Positions 7,303 to 14,759 of a stretch of 15,449 nt of DNA are shown in pieces; the stretch's first letter is position 1; every line of letters begins with the position of its first letter. Source of the stretch: Candidatus Avelusimicrobium alvi. Lineage in GTDB: Bacteria > Elusimicrobiota > Elusimicrobia > Elusimicrobiales > Elusimicrobiaceae. The stretch lies in assembly GCA_002329395.1 (NCBI GenBank), contig DCTQ01000039.1, positions 565 to 16,013 of the forward strand, read 5' to 3'. The position numbers and the translations under genes are program-made. The notes beneath the pieces are model-generated. The model saw only the letters and a list, made by a program, of their open reading frames with translations. It was not told the origin of the DNA and searched no databases.

Positions 7303-7336
7303 AAAAGCCGTCCGCCGAAAAGCGGACGGCTTTTTT
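7303..7336 (+). terminator. Rho-independent terminator after the phosphofructokinase gene
   Basis: A 9-bp GC-rich stem GCCGTCCGC/GCGGACGGC (7307-7315 and 7322-7330), extended by AAAA/TTTT, has a 6-nt loop and a run of six T. It starts 15 bp after the stop codon. Confidence 0.95.
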
Positions 7337-7356
7337 GTATTTGAGGTATAAGGTAA

Positions 7357-7436
7357 CGTCATTTCCGATGGCCGTAGTCGGGAATCTGGTCGTTAATCAA
7401 AGACTAGATCCCCGACAGAAACCTTCGGGGATGACG
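7357..7436. repeat. Imperfect 35-bp inverted repeat (MITE-like or palindromic interspersed element)
   Basis: The left arm 7357-7391 and the reverse complement of 7402-7436 agree at 25 of 35 positions, around a 10-nt centre (7392-7401). Both arms start CGTCAT and end in an ATCT-GTC motif. The element lies in a non-coding gap between a terminator and the rfbA promoter and has no ORF. The structure resembles small non-autonomous mobile or REP-like repeats. Copy number elsewhere in the genome is unknown. Confidence 0.72.
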
Positions 7437-7523
7437 GCATTGTGAGTGCCCCGCACCCTGCGGGACGCCAAACTTTCGGGTATGACATCCTGATAAGTTC
7501 CCCGAACCCTACGGGCCGCCCGA
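7422..7523. repeat. Two 51-bp tandem repeat units next to the inverted repeat
   Basis: 7422-7472 and 7473-7523 align without gaps at 37 of 51 positions. Each has a (C/T)TTCGGG.ATGAC block followed by AGT.CCCCG.ACCCT.CGGG.CGCC. The first unit overlaps the right arm of the inverted repeat, so the whole 7357-7523 stretch is one composite element. It is not coding. Confidence 0.68.
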
Positions 7524-7561
7524 CGGGGGAAACTATCTTGCTAACCATTTAAGAGTAAATT

Positions 7562-7570
7562 TGCTACAAT
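7562..7570 (+). promoter_or_regulatory. Extended -10 promoter of the rfb/polysaccharide operon
   Basis: TGCTACAAT (7562-7570) is an extended -10 (TGn plus TACAAT), 34 bp before the rfbA start. No -35 is seen at standard spacing. It lies just downstream of the composite repeat and is the only clear promoter candidate for the eight-gene run that follows. Confidence 0.5.
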
Positions 7571-7604
7571 AATGCTGATCTATATACTCTTGGCGGAGGA
7601 TAGA

Positions 7605-8489
7605 ATGAAAGGCATTATTTTAGCCGGAGGTACGGGTAGCCGCCTGTACCCGGCGACGTTTGGCCTGTCCAAACAACTCATCCCGGTTTACGACAAACCG
7701 ATGGTGTTTTATCCCATGTCCGTGCTGATGCTGGCCGGCATACGGGATATTCTGATTATCTCCACCCCTGCGGACCTGCCGTTATACAAAAAACTCTTTG
7801 GCGACGGCTCCGCCTACGGCATCCATCTTTCTTACATTGAACAGCCCAAGCCCGAAGGCCTGGCCCAGGCGTTTATTCTGGGCGAGCGGTTCATCGGCTC
7901 GGACAGCGTATGCCTGATTCTGGGCGACAACATCTTCTACGGACGCGACCTTAAAAAACTGGTGGCAGAAGCCGCCGCCCAACAATCCGGCGCGACGGTG
8001 TTTGCCTATCACGTGAAGAATCCGTCGGCTTACGGCATTGTAGAGCTGGACGCCGCAAAGAACCCCGTCTCACTGGAAGAAAAACCCGTTCATCCCAAAT
8101 CCAACTGGGCCGTAACCGGCCTTTATTTCTACGACAACCGCGTGGTAAACATCGCCAAGCAGTTAAAACCGTCCGCGCGCGGCGAGCTGGAAATTACCGC
8201 CGTAAACGACTGGTACCTCAAACACGGGGAACTCTCCGTGCAGCTGATGGGCCGCGGCATGGCCTGGCTGGACACGGGGACACATTCCGACCTGATTAAA
8301 GCATCTATGTTTATTGAAGCGCTGGAAAGCCGGCAGGGCCTTAAAATCGCCTGCCTGGAGGCTATTGCGTTTAAAAACGGCTGGCTGACGCCGGCGCAGC
8401 TCACCGAACGCGCCAATATGATGAAAAATACCGAGTACGGGCAGTATCTGGCCGATATTCCGGAGGATATGAAAAATGGATTTTTCTAA
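7605..8489 (+). CDS. rfbA: Glucose-1-phosphate thymidylyltransferase
   Basis: This 294-aa protein (usual length 285-295) makes dTDP-glucose from dTTP and glucose-1-phosphate, the first step of dTDP-L-rhamnose synthesis in the cytoplasm. It has the nucleotidyltransferase signature [11 protein letters not shown] (res 8-18; Ser in place of the common Thr before RL), [11 protein letters not shown] (23-33), [11 protein letters not shown] (80-90), metal-binding Asp108 in [10 protein letters not shown] (104-113), EEKP (158-161), LEITAVN (195-201) and WLDTGTH (221-227). The start at 7605 follows GCGGAGG at 5 nt spacing; an in-frame upstream ATG at 7572 would add 11 residues absent from the family. 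It is the first gene of the operon, and its end overlaps rfbC by 14 bp. Confidence 0.97.
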   Translation: MKGIILAGGTGSRLYPATFGLSKQLIPVYDKPMVFYPMSVLMLAGIRDILIISTPADLPLYKKLFGDGSAYGIHLSYIEQPKPEGLAQAFILGERFIGSDSVCLILGDNIFYGRDLKKLVAEAAAQQSGATVFAYHVKNPSAYGIVELDAAKNPVSLEEKPVHPKSNWAVTGLYFYDNRVVNIAKQLKPSARGELEITAVNDWYLKHGELSVQLMGRGMAWLDTGTHSDLIKASMFIEALESRQGLKIACLEAIAFKNGWLTPAQLTERANMMKNTEYGQYLADIPEDMKNGFF

Positions 8490-9030
8490 AACGCCGATTG
8501 AAGGCCTGCTGGTTTTAACTCCCCAGGTATTTACCGACAACCGGGGCTATTTCTGCGAATCCTACAACCGCCGCACGCTGGCGGAGGCGGGGATAACCGC
8601 CGAGTTTGTACAGGACAACGAGTCTTTCTCCGCCCAAAACACCCTGCGGGGGCTGCACTTTCAAAAACCGCCGTTTGCGCAGGCCAAGCTGGTGCGCGTA
8701 TTGGAAGGAACGGTGTGGGACGTGGCCGTAGATTTGCGCCGCGCCAGCCCGACCTTCGGGCAGTGGTTCGGCGTGGAGCTCTCCGGCGAGAATAAAAAAC
8801 AGTTTTTTATTCCGCGCGGATTTGCGCACGGCTTTTCCGTGCTTTCACCCACGGCCAAATTCGCCTATAAGTGCGACAACTATTATAACAAAGCCTCCGA
8901 AGGCGCCGTGCGCTTTGACGACCCGGAACTGGCCGTAGATTGGAAAATAGACCTTTCCAAAGCCGTGCTTTCGGAAAAAGATTTACAAAATCCCGTCTTT
9001 GGGGCCTATAAAAAAGCTCCGGTATTCTAG
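8476..9030 (+). CDS. rfbC: dTDP-4-dehydrorhamnose 3,5-epimerase
   Basis: This 184-aa cupin-fold protein has the normal length for RmlC. It epimerises dTDP-4-keto-6-deoxy-D-glucose at C3 and C5 to give dTDP-4-keto-L-rhamnose. Visible features are DNRGYFCE (res 21-28), the catalytic-base segment LRGLHFQ with His61 (57-63), [17 protein letters not shown] (73-89), [10 protein letters not shown] (111-120) and [11 protein letters not shown] (133-143), which carries the conserved Tyr. GGAGG lies 9 nt before the ATG, inside the end of rfbA, so expression is probably coupled. The gene order rfbA-rfbC-rfbB differs from the enterobacterial rfbBDAC order. Confidence 0.96.
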   Translation: MDFSKTPIEGLLVLTPQVFTDNRGYFCESYNRRTLAEAGITAEFVQDNESFSAQNTLRGLHFQKPPFAQAKLVRVLEGTVWDVAVDLRRASPTFGQWFGVELSGENKKQFFIPRGFAHGFSVLSPTAKFAYKCDNYYNKASEGAVRFDDPELAVDWKIDLSKAVLSEKDLQNPVFGAYKKAPVF

Positions 9031-9050
9031 GCTGGGCAAGGAGTGGAAGA

Positions 9051-10076
9051 ATGTCTGAAGAAACTGTTTTAGTGACGGGGGGAGCCGGATTTATCGGTTC
9101 CAATTTCATCCCGTATTTCCTGGAAGCTTTCCCGCAGTACCGCGTGATTAACCTGGATAAACTGACCTATGCCGGGAATTTGGACAATTTAACTGAATGT
9201 GCCGCCCATCCGCGCTATACCTTCGTGCAGGGGGATATCTGCCACGCGGAACTGGTAAACAAACTGTTTGCCGAGAATGATATCCGGGGCGTATTTCACT
9301 TTGCGGCGGAATCGCACGTGGATAATTCCATCTCCGGCCCGCTGCCGTTCATCAAAACCAACATTGAAGGCACTTTTACGCTGTTGGAAGCCGCCCGCAA
9401 ACATTGGATGAGCGCGCCCGGGCAGGTAAAACCCGGCTATGAGAACGCCCGCTTCCACCATATTTCTACCGACGAAGTCTACGGCACGCTGGGCGAAACC
9501 GGGCTGTTTACCGAAACCACGCCCTACGCGCCCAACTCGCCTTATTCGGCCAGCAAAGCATCCAGCGATTTACTCGTGCGCGCCTATTATCACACTTACG
9601 GGATGAACGTAACCACGTCCAACTGTTCCAACAATTACGGTCCTAAACAGCACGGCGAAAAACTCATCCCCACCATCATCCGCAAAGCGCTGGCCGGGCA
9701 AGCCATTCCGATTTACGGAGACGGCAAAAACGTGCGCGACTGGCTGTACGTGCTGGACCACTGCAAGGGCATTGCCCTCGTCTGGCAGAAAGGGCGCGCG
9801 GGGGAAACGTACAACATCGGCGGACGCAACGAGCGCAACAACCTGCAGATTGTGGACGCCATCTGCGCTATTTTGGACGAATTAAAACCCGCGGCGGACG
9901 GACAACCGTACAAGCACCTGGTAACCTTTGTAAAAGACCGCGCCGGGCACGACCGCCGCTACGCCATTGACGCGACCAAACTGGAAACGGAGCTTGGCTG
10001 GAAAGCGGACGAAAATTTTGAAACCGGCATCCGCAAAACCGTAGCGTGGTATTTAAATACAAACAAAAGGAAATAA
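9051..10076 (+). CDS. rfbB: dTDP-glucose 4,6-dehydratase
   Basis: This 341-aa extended short-chain dehydrogenase (family about 340-360 aa) converts dTDP-glucose into dTDP-4-keto-6-deoxyglucose with bound NAD+. It has the Rossmann motif TGGAGFIGSN (res 9-18), FAAESHVDNSI (84-94), the catalytic triad region HISTDEVYG (137-145; Thr140, Asp141, Glu142), and YSASK with Tyr165 and Lys169. GPKQHGEKLIP follows at about 197-207. The start has AAGGAG 7 nt upstream, 20 bp after rfbC. Its product is the branch point: rfbC and rfbD lead to rhamnose, and the adjacent aminotransferase can lead to an amino sugar. Confidence 0.97.
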   Translation: MSEETVLVTGGAGFIGSNFIPYFLEAFPQYRVINLDKLTYAGNLDNLTECAAHPRYTFVQGDICHAELVNKLFAENDIRGVFHFAAESHVDNSISGPLPFIKTNIEGTFTLLEAARKHWMSAPGQVKPGYENARFHHISTDEVYGTLGETGLFTETTPYAPNSPYSASKASSDLLVRAYYHTYGMNVTTSNCSNNYGPKQHGEKLIPTIIRKALAGQAIPIYGDGKNVRDWLYVLDHCKGIALVWQKGRAGETYNIGGRNERNNLQIVDAICAILDELKPAADGQPYKHLVTFVKDRAGHDRRYAIDATKLETELGWKADENFETGIRKTVAWYLNTNKRK

Positions 10077-10078
10077 AA

Positions 10079-11218
10079 ATGACCAATAAAAATATACAGT
10101 TATTTGTCCCTTATTTTCGCACAGAAGAATGTTTAGCACAAATTAGAGAATGCCTGGAGAAAGGATGGACAGGCCTTGGGTTTAAAACACTGGAACTTGA
10201 GGAGAAGTGGAAAGAATACACAGGCCTGCCACATGCTCATTATTTAAACTCCGCTACCGCCGGACTGGATTTAGCCGTGCGTGTTTTGAAACTCCAACAC
10301 AAATGGCAGGATGGAGCTGAAATCATTTCTACCCCTCTAACATTCGTTTCCACCAATCATGCCATTTTATACAACAACTTAAAGCCTGTTTTTGCCGATG
10401 TAGACGAATATCTGTGCTTAAATCCGCAGTCTGTACTGGAACATATTACTCCTAAAACACGTGCTGTAATGTTTGTAGGATTGGGCGGCAATACCGGCCA
10501 GCTGCAGAAAGTGGAACAAATCTGCAAAGAAAAGGGCCTCTCCCTTATTTTAGACGCAGCCCATATGTCCGGCACTCGCTATACAGACGGAAGCCTCCCC
10601 GGTAAAGAAGCCGATGTGATTGTGTACTCCTACCAAGCCGTCAAAAATATGCCTACGGGCGATTCGGGAATGATTTGTTTTAAAGAAGCTAAAAATGACG
10701 AAATTGTACGCAAATTGTCTTGGCTTGGAATCAACAAAGATACTTTTGCCCGCACCAGCGGATCAGGCGCATATAAGTGGAAATACGATGTGGAATATCT
10801 GGGCTACAAAGACCACGGAAATTCTATTATGGCTGCGCTGGGCTTGGTATCCCTGCATTACCTGGACCGAGATAATGCTTACCGCCGCCAGCTGGCTGCC
10901 TGGTACGATGAGGCCTTTAAAAATGCAAAGAACATCCACCTTGTCCCGGTAGCGCCCAACTGCGAAAGCTCCCGGCATTTGTATCAAATTCTCATTTCCA
11001 ACCGCGATGAGTGTTTACTGGCACTCAATGAATGCGGTATCTTCCCGGGTGTACACTATCGCGATAACATCCACTATAAAATGTATGCGTACGCCGAGGG
11101 CACCTGCCCCAATGCCCGGGCGGCATCGGACAGAACGCTATCGCTTCCCATGCACTTAAAATTAACCAAACAAGATGTAGATTACGTAGCCCAAAGAGTA
11201 AAAGAATATGCTAAGTAA
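10079..11218 (+). CDS. DegT/DnrJ/EryC1/StrS-family sugar aminotransferase
   Basis: This 379-aa PLP enzyme (family about 365-400 aa) transfers an amino group to a nucleotide-linked keto sugar. The N-terminus PYFRTEECLAQIRECLEKGW is the usual entry of the family. Asp159 and His162 in LILDAAHMSG bind PLP, and Lys189 in VYSYQAVKNMPTGDSG is the Schiff-base lysine. The start at 10079 follows AAAGGAA; the open frame continues back to 10046 but would overlap rfbB. Next to rfbB, the likely substrate is dTDP-4-keto-6-deoxyglucose or its epimerised form, giving a 4-amino-4,6-dideoxy sugar (VioA/WecE-like chemistry). The exact position and stereochemistry cannot be read from the sequence. The following GNAT gene overlaps by 11 bp. 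Base composition drops toward AT from here on. Confidence 0.88.
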   Translation: MTNKNIQLFVPYFRTEECLAQIRECLEKGWTGLGFKTLELEEKWKEYTGLPHAHYLNSATAGLDLAVRVLKLQHKWQDGAEIISTPLTFVSTNHAILYNNLKPVFADVDEYLCLNPQSVLEHITPKTRAVMFVGLGGNTGQLQKVEQICKEKGLSLILDAAHMSGTRYTDGSLPGKEADVIVYSYQAVKNMPTGDSGMICFKEAKNDEIVRKLSWLGINKDTFARTSGSGAYKWKYDVEYLGYKDHGNSIMAALGLVSLHYLDRDNAYRRQLAAWYDEAFKNAKNIHLVPVAPNCESSRHLYQILISNRDECLLALNECGIFPGVHYRDNIHYKMYAYAEGTCPNARAASDRTLSLPMHLKLTKQDVDYVAQRVKEYAK

Positions 11219-11729
11219 TACTAAAATATGCCTGCGTGCTATGGAATTAGAGGATACGGCGTTAATAAAAAAATGGCGTTTTGACTGGAGTAATTACGAC
11301 TTTTTTTATGAATTTACTCCCGTTTCTACACACGCGCAGCATATATGGATGGAAAAAACCGTGACAGCCCGCAATGAAATGAATTTTATTGCTGAAGTCC
11401 TGCCGGCCCATACCCCTTTCGGCATGATTGCACTGTTAGATATTGATCTGCGCAACCAAAAGGCTGAACTGGGCCGAGTTTTGGTTGGAGATATGTCCCA
11501 ACGGGGCAAGGGACGAGGTAAAATGATGGTTCAGCTGCTCTGCAACTATGCGTTTAACCATTTAAACCTGCACAAAGTTTATTGTGAAGTGTTTGCAGAT
11601 AACGCCCGTGCACTAGAAACCTACTTAAAGTGCGGCTTTGAACAAACTGGTATACGTAAAAAACATATCTATAAAAACGGTTCTTTTAAAGATATTGTCC
11701 TATTGGAGAAATTGAATGACCCGCGTTAA
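11208..11729 (+). CDS. GNAT acetyltransferase, PseH/RimJ-like, probable amino-sugar N-acetyltransferase
   Basis: This 173-aa GNAT protein has an N-terminal ICLRAMELED start (res 7-16). Its acetyl-CoA pyrophosphate loop is QRGKGRGKMM (98-107, Q-x-x-G-x-G type). It is followed by LHKVYCEVFADNARALETYLKCGF (121-144), the typical GNAT C-terminal block with Asn132. It resembles RimJ/RimL and PseH-like proteins. Its gene overlaps the aminotransferase by 11 bp and the glycosyltransferase by 14 bp, so the natural inference is that it N-acetylates the aminotransferase product before sugar transfer. A ribosomal-protein or other amine substrate is less likely in this context. The family call is strong; the substrate is inferred. 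Confidence 0.85.
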   Translation: MLSNTKICLRAMELEDTALIKKWRFDWSNYDFFYEFTPVSTHAQHIWMEKTVTARNEMNFIAEVLPAHTPFGMIALLDIDLRNQKAELGRVLVGDMSQRGKGRGKMMVQLLCNYAFNHLNLHKVYCEVFADNARALETYLKCGFEQTGIRKKHIYKNGSFKDIVLLEKLNDPR

Positions 11730-13905
11730 AGATTTAATTGCCGATTCTTCTTTTACCACGGCTAAAGGATTTCAAGACTTAAAGCCATTAGTGAGTATTT
11801 TGCTGCCCACCTACAAAAGGGGCGACAACGGATTATTTGAAAGAGCCGTAAATTCTATATTAAACCAGAATTTCAAGAATTTTGAACTCATTATTATAGA
11901 TGATGCATCAGTCGATTCTACCGCTGAGATTATCAAAAAAATAATGGATAAAGACCCGCGCGTAGCCGTTATTCGCCACGCCAAAAACTTGGGATTAGCC
12001 GCAGTGTCCGAAATTGAGGGATATTTAAAAGCGCGGGGGCAGAAGTTTTTCTTTGCATTTGACGATAATATTTTTACAAAAACGGGCCTGGAAGCGCTGG
12101 TAAACGACCAAATCCAACATCCGGAACATAAAATTTCGTACGGTATAGTACGCCTTCACTTAAACGATAAAAAATTCATAGATTTAGGTACGGAACAAGT
12201 AGATTTTGAACTATTATCTCGCGGGAACAGAATTGGCAACGGCGGGGTCTTAATAGACCGTGCCGTATTTGAGCGAATAGGTTTCTATGATCCGCATTTA
12301 GCATTACTGCGGGCGTGGGACTGGGACTTATGGCTTCGTGCTGTTACGAAATTCGCTTTTTACCCTGTTAAACATTTAATTAGTCAGGAATATGGAGTAA
12401 CCCAGCCGGATTCCCTTGGAAATACCGTATTAGTGGATTGGGTAGCCGTGCATATTTGGATGTGGCGACTGAGAAACGAGCAACTGTCTGCCAAGCATAT
12501 ACTAGAATATGAAATTGATAATTTACCCGAACATACGGGTATTTTCTTCCAACAAACTCTGGCTCATATTATTGCCCAAAGGTTCAAGCAGCAATATATG
12601 GATACCCTGTCTGTTAAAAATAATGACGGCTATATAGCCCTTGTAGCCGGTAGCTATACAGTACCTTTATCAATTGTTTTTGATGTACTCCCCAGCGGTA
12701 TTGTGTTTATTACGATGGCTGATTTTGCAAAGGATTTTTGCAAATACACTGCCGGAGCTAAATGCGTTATATTTGTAAGGGATATTCCCGATTTAAAAAT
12801 TATCCAGCAACTGCATCAATATAATATTCCGTATTACTATTATACCGATGATCATTTATTTATTATTCCGCAGTTTGCCCCTACACATTGCTCCAAATCG
12901 GCCATGTATTTTATCAAACATGCGCATGGCCTGCTGGCTTCTACACCGGCGTTAGCGCAAGAGCTGAAGCACTATTTCCACCTTTCTCAAACACCTCAAG
13001 TCTTAACTTGCATAGATCCACTACATTTGGACACAAAAACCTTCCCCAATTGGGAAAAATTTAATCAAATAGATGAAATTCGCATCGGCTGGTGTTCCAT
13101 ACGCAAAGAAGAAGGACTTATTAAAATCAAGCAAGATTTGGAAAAATTGGCAGAGGAAATAAATAAACCAATTCGCCTCTTTTGCGTGGCGACATCTTGG
13201 GGCAAGAGTCAATTACAAAAAAGTTTCCAGCACTCCAAAAATATCCACATTGAGTTTCTGCCCATGCAACTAAATTATGAACGAATGTTATCCCACCTAT
13301 CCTCTTGCCGGCTTCATTTTATGATACATACGCATGCGCAAGAATGGAAAGACATTTATCAATATAAAACATTCAATTATTTTTTAACAGCTCTGTACGC
13401 TTCCGCTATTCCTCTTATTACCATCCGTCCTCCTTACCACTTGATTAAGGAAGATAAAGAGGTGGGAGAGTTCATTGTGGCAGACGGAGCGGAAGTGGCA
13501 AAAAAAATCAAACATTATCTTTCCCTTGGCCCAAAAGGAGCGCAACAAGCATTTAGACAAATCCGCTCTTTCTGGGACAGAACCTATCCGATAGAAAACA
13601 ATCAAAAAGTACTTTTAAATCTATTATCGGAGCATAGGGCTCCTTCTCTGCAAAAGTTTTTAGATAAGTTGGATAATATACCAGAGGATACACTGGAAAA
13701 TATAGAAGAACCATCAAGTATTTCTACCCCCAATACACATACGTGGAAATCTTTTCCTCAAACGTGTATATATACTTTTAAGTATTACACCACGGGTAAG
13801 CCGGATATTTATCGCTATCCCATACATTACAATACCAAAAATTTAATACGAACATTTGGTTTGTTACTTAAACAATCTTGTTATAATTTTCGGAGAAAAA
13901 AATGA
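11716..13905 (+). CDS. Two-domain glycosyltransferase: GT2 domain plus probable GT-B domain
   Basis: At 729 aa this is about twice a single-domain enzyme. The N-terminal GT-A/GT2 domain (about res 24-225) has VSILLPTYKRGDNG (26-39), IIIDDASVDSTAEI (59-72), FAFDDN (113-118) in the DXD position, and WDWDLWLRA (201-209) as the acidic catalytic-base region. A second globular region (about 305-635) shows GT-B/GT4-like traits: IRIGWCSIRKEEG (455-467) and IYQYKTFNYFLTALYASAIPLIT (547-569), which resembles the acceptor-proximal motif of GT4 enzymes. The last 90 residues are Pro/Thr/Ser-rich, then basic (ending FRRKK), without a clear TM helix. It likely adds two different sugars to the glycan. GGAG lies 8 nt before the ATG. 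The gene is the AT-richest here and overlaps rfbD by 4 bp (ATGA). Confidence 0.82.
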   Translation: MTRVKDLIADSSFTTAKGFQDLKPLVSILLPTYKRGDNGLFERAVNSILNQNFKNFELIIIDDASVDSTAEIIKKIMDKDPRVAVIRHAKNLGLAAVSEIEGYLKARGQKFFFAFDDNIFTKTGLEALVNDQIQHPEHKISYGIVRLHLNDKKFIDLGTEQVDFELLSRGNRIGNGGVLIDRAVFERIGFYDPHLALLRAWDWDLWLRAVTKFAFYPVKHLISQEYGVTQPDSLGNTVLVDWVAVHIWMWRLRNEQLSAKHILEYEIDNLPEHTGIFFQQTLAHIIAQRFKQQYMDTLSVKNNDGYIALVAGSYTVPLSIVFDVLPSGIVFITMADFAKDFCKYTAGAKCVIFVRDIPDLKIIQQLHQYNIPYYYYTDDHLFIIPQFAPTHCSKSAMYFIKHAHGLLASTPALAQELKHYFHLSQTPQVLTCIDPLHLDTKTFPNWEKFNQIDEIRIGWCSIRKEEGLIKIKQDLEKLAEEINKPIRLFCVATSWGKSQLQKSFQHSKNIHIEFLPMQLNYERMLSHLSSCRLHFMIHTHAQEWKDIYQYKTFNYFLTALYASAIPLITIRPPYHLIKEDKEVGEFIVADGAEVAKKIKHYLSLGPKGAQQAFRQIRSFWDRTYPIENNQKVLLNLLSEHRAPSLQKFLDKLDNIPEDTLENIEEPSSISTPNTHTWKSFPQTCIYTFKYYTTGKPDIYRYPIHYNTKNLIRTFGLLLKQSCYNFRRKK

Positions 13906-14759
13906 TACTAATCACAGGTGCGAAAGGACTTTTAGGGCAAGAATTTGTTCAGCACATTCCAGCGAATCAAATATTATCCCCGTCTAAGGAAGAATTGGAC
14001 ATTACATCCCGTCAGGAACTGCAACATTACACAAAAGGGAAAAAGATTGACGTTATCCTTAACTGTGCAGCAAACCGTAACGCCGAACAAATGGAAATGG
14101 ACCCCGGGCAATCCAGGGCCGTATCCATAGACGGGCCGCGTAATCTGGCGGAATTTGCCCGCGATAACGGGGCAGCGCTTATTCATTTCTCCACCGATTA
14201 CGTGTTTGACGGGAAATCCAATATCCCATATAAGGAACAGGACCCTACCGGTCCGTTATCCGCATATGGGCAATTAAAACGGCAGGGAGAAGAAGCCGTT
14301 TTAGAAGCAGGGGGGACGGTCCTCGTCATCAGGACGGCTTGGTTATTCTCTGCATACGGCAAAGATTTTGTAAAAACCATTCGCAGTCTGGCGCAAAAGA
14401 ATAAAGAAATCCGCGTCATATTTGATCAAGTAGGCTCGCCCTGTTACGCCGGCGATTTGGCCCGCTGGGTGGTGGAAATGCTGCCCCAAATCAAAAGCGG
14501 AACCCGGGAAATTTATCACCTTACTAACGAGGGGGTTTGTTCGTGGTACGATTTAGCGTACCTGACGGTAAAAGGGTTTGGGTTAGCAACGCAAGTAGTG
14601 CCCATCCACACCCATGAATATCCGCAAAAAGCCATACGACCGCATTACTCTGTATTGGACAAGAGCAAAATCAAACGGGATTTTAATTTACAGCTGCGCC
14701 ATTACAGTGATGCGCTGACGGAATGTATTAAACAAATTATACTTACTGAAAAAAAATGA
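13902..14759 (+). CDS. rfbD: dTDP-4-dehydrorhamnose reductase
   Basis: This 285-aa protein has the normal length for RmlD, which reduces dTDP-4-keto-L-rhamnose to dTDP-L-rhamnose with NAD(P)H. It shows the Rossmann motif TGAKGLLGQ (res 5-13), STDYVFDG (97-104), YGQLK (Tyr122, Lys126), RTAWLFS (about 143-149), QVGSPCYAGDLA (about 170-181) and RPHYSVLDKSKI near the end. The usual NxAAYTxVDxAE segment is altered to NCAANRNAEQMEMDP (54-68), so it is a divergent member. ATGA overlaps the glycosyltransferase stop, with CGGAGA upstream. It completes the rfbACB set although it is separated from it by 3.8 kb. Reading through an ATGA it is coupled to the following rgpF-like gene. Confidence 0.93.
   Translation: MILITGAKGLLGQEFVQHIPANQILSPSKEELDITSRQELQHYTKGKKIDVILNCAANRNAEQMEMDPGQSRAVSIDGPRNLAEFARDNGAALIHFSTDYVFDGKSNIPYKEQDPTGPLSAYGQLKRQGEEAVLEAGGTVLVIRTAWLFSAYGKDFVKTIRSLAQKNKEIRVIFDQVGSPCYAGDLARWVVEMLPQIKSGTREIYHLTNEGVCSWYDLAYLTVKGFGLATQVVPIHTHEYPQKAIRPHYSVLDKSKIKRDFNLQLRHYSDALTECIKQIILTEKK

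Noticed and set aside
7357..7523. CRISPR array
   Set aside because: There are only two imperfect 51-bp units that abut directly with no spacers, plus an inverted repeat; no cas genes are present apart from a generic RecB/Cas4-like nuclease 3 kb away.
10046..10078. Upstream start for the aminotransferase
   Set aside because: It would overlap the rfbB 3' end and add 11 residues not typical of the family; the ATG at 10079 has AAAGGAA before it.
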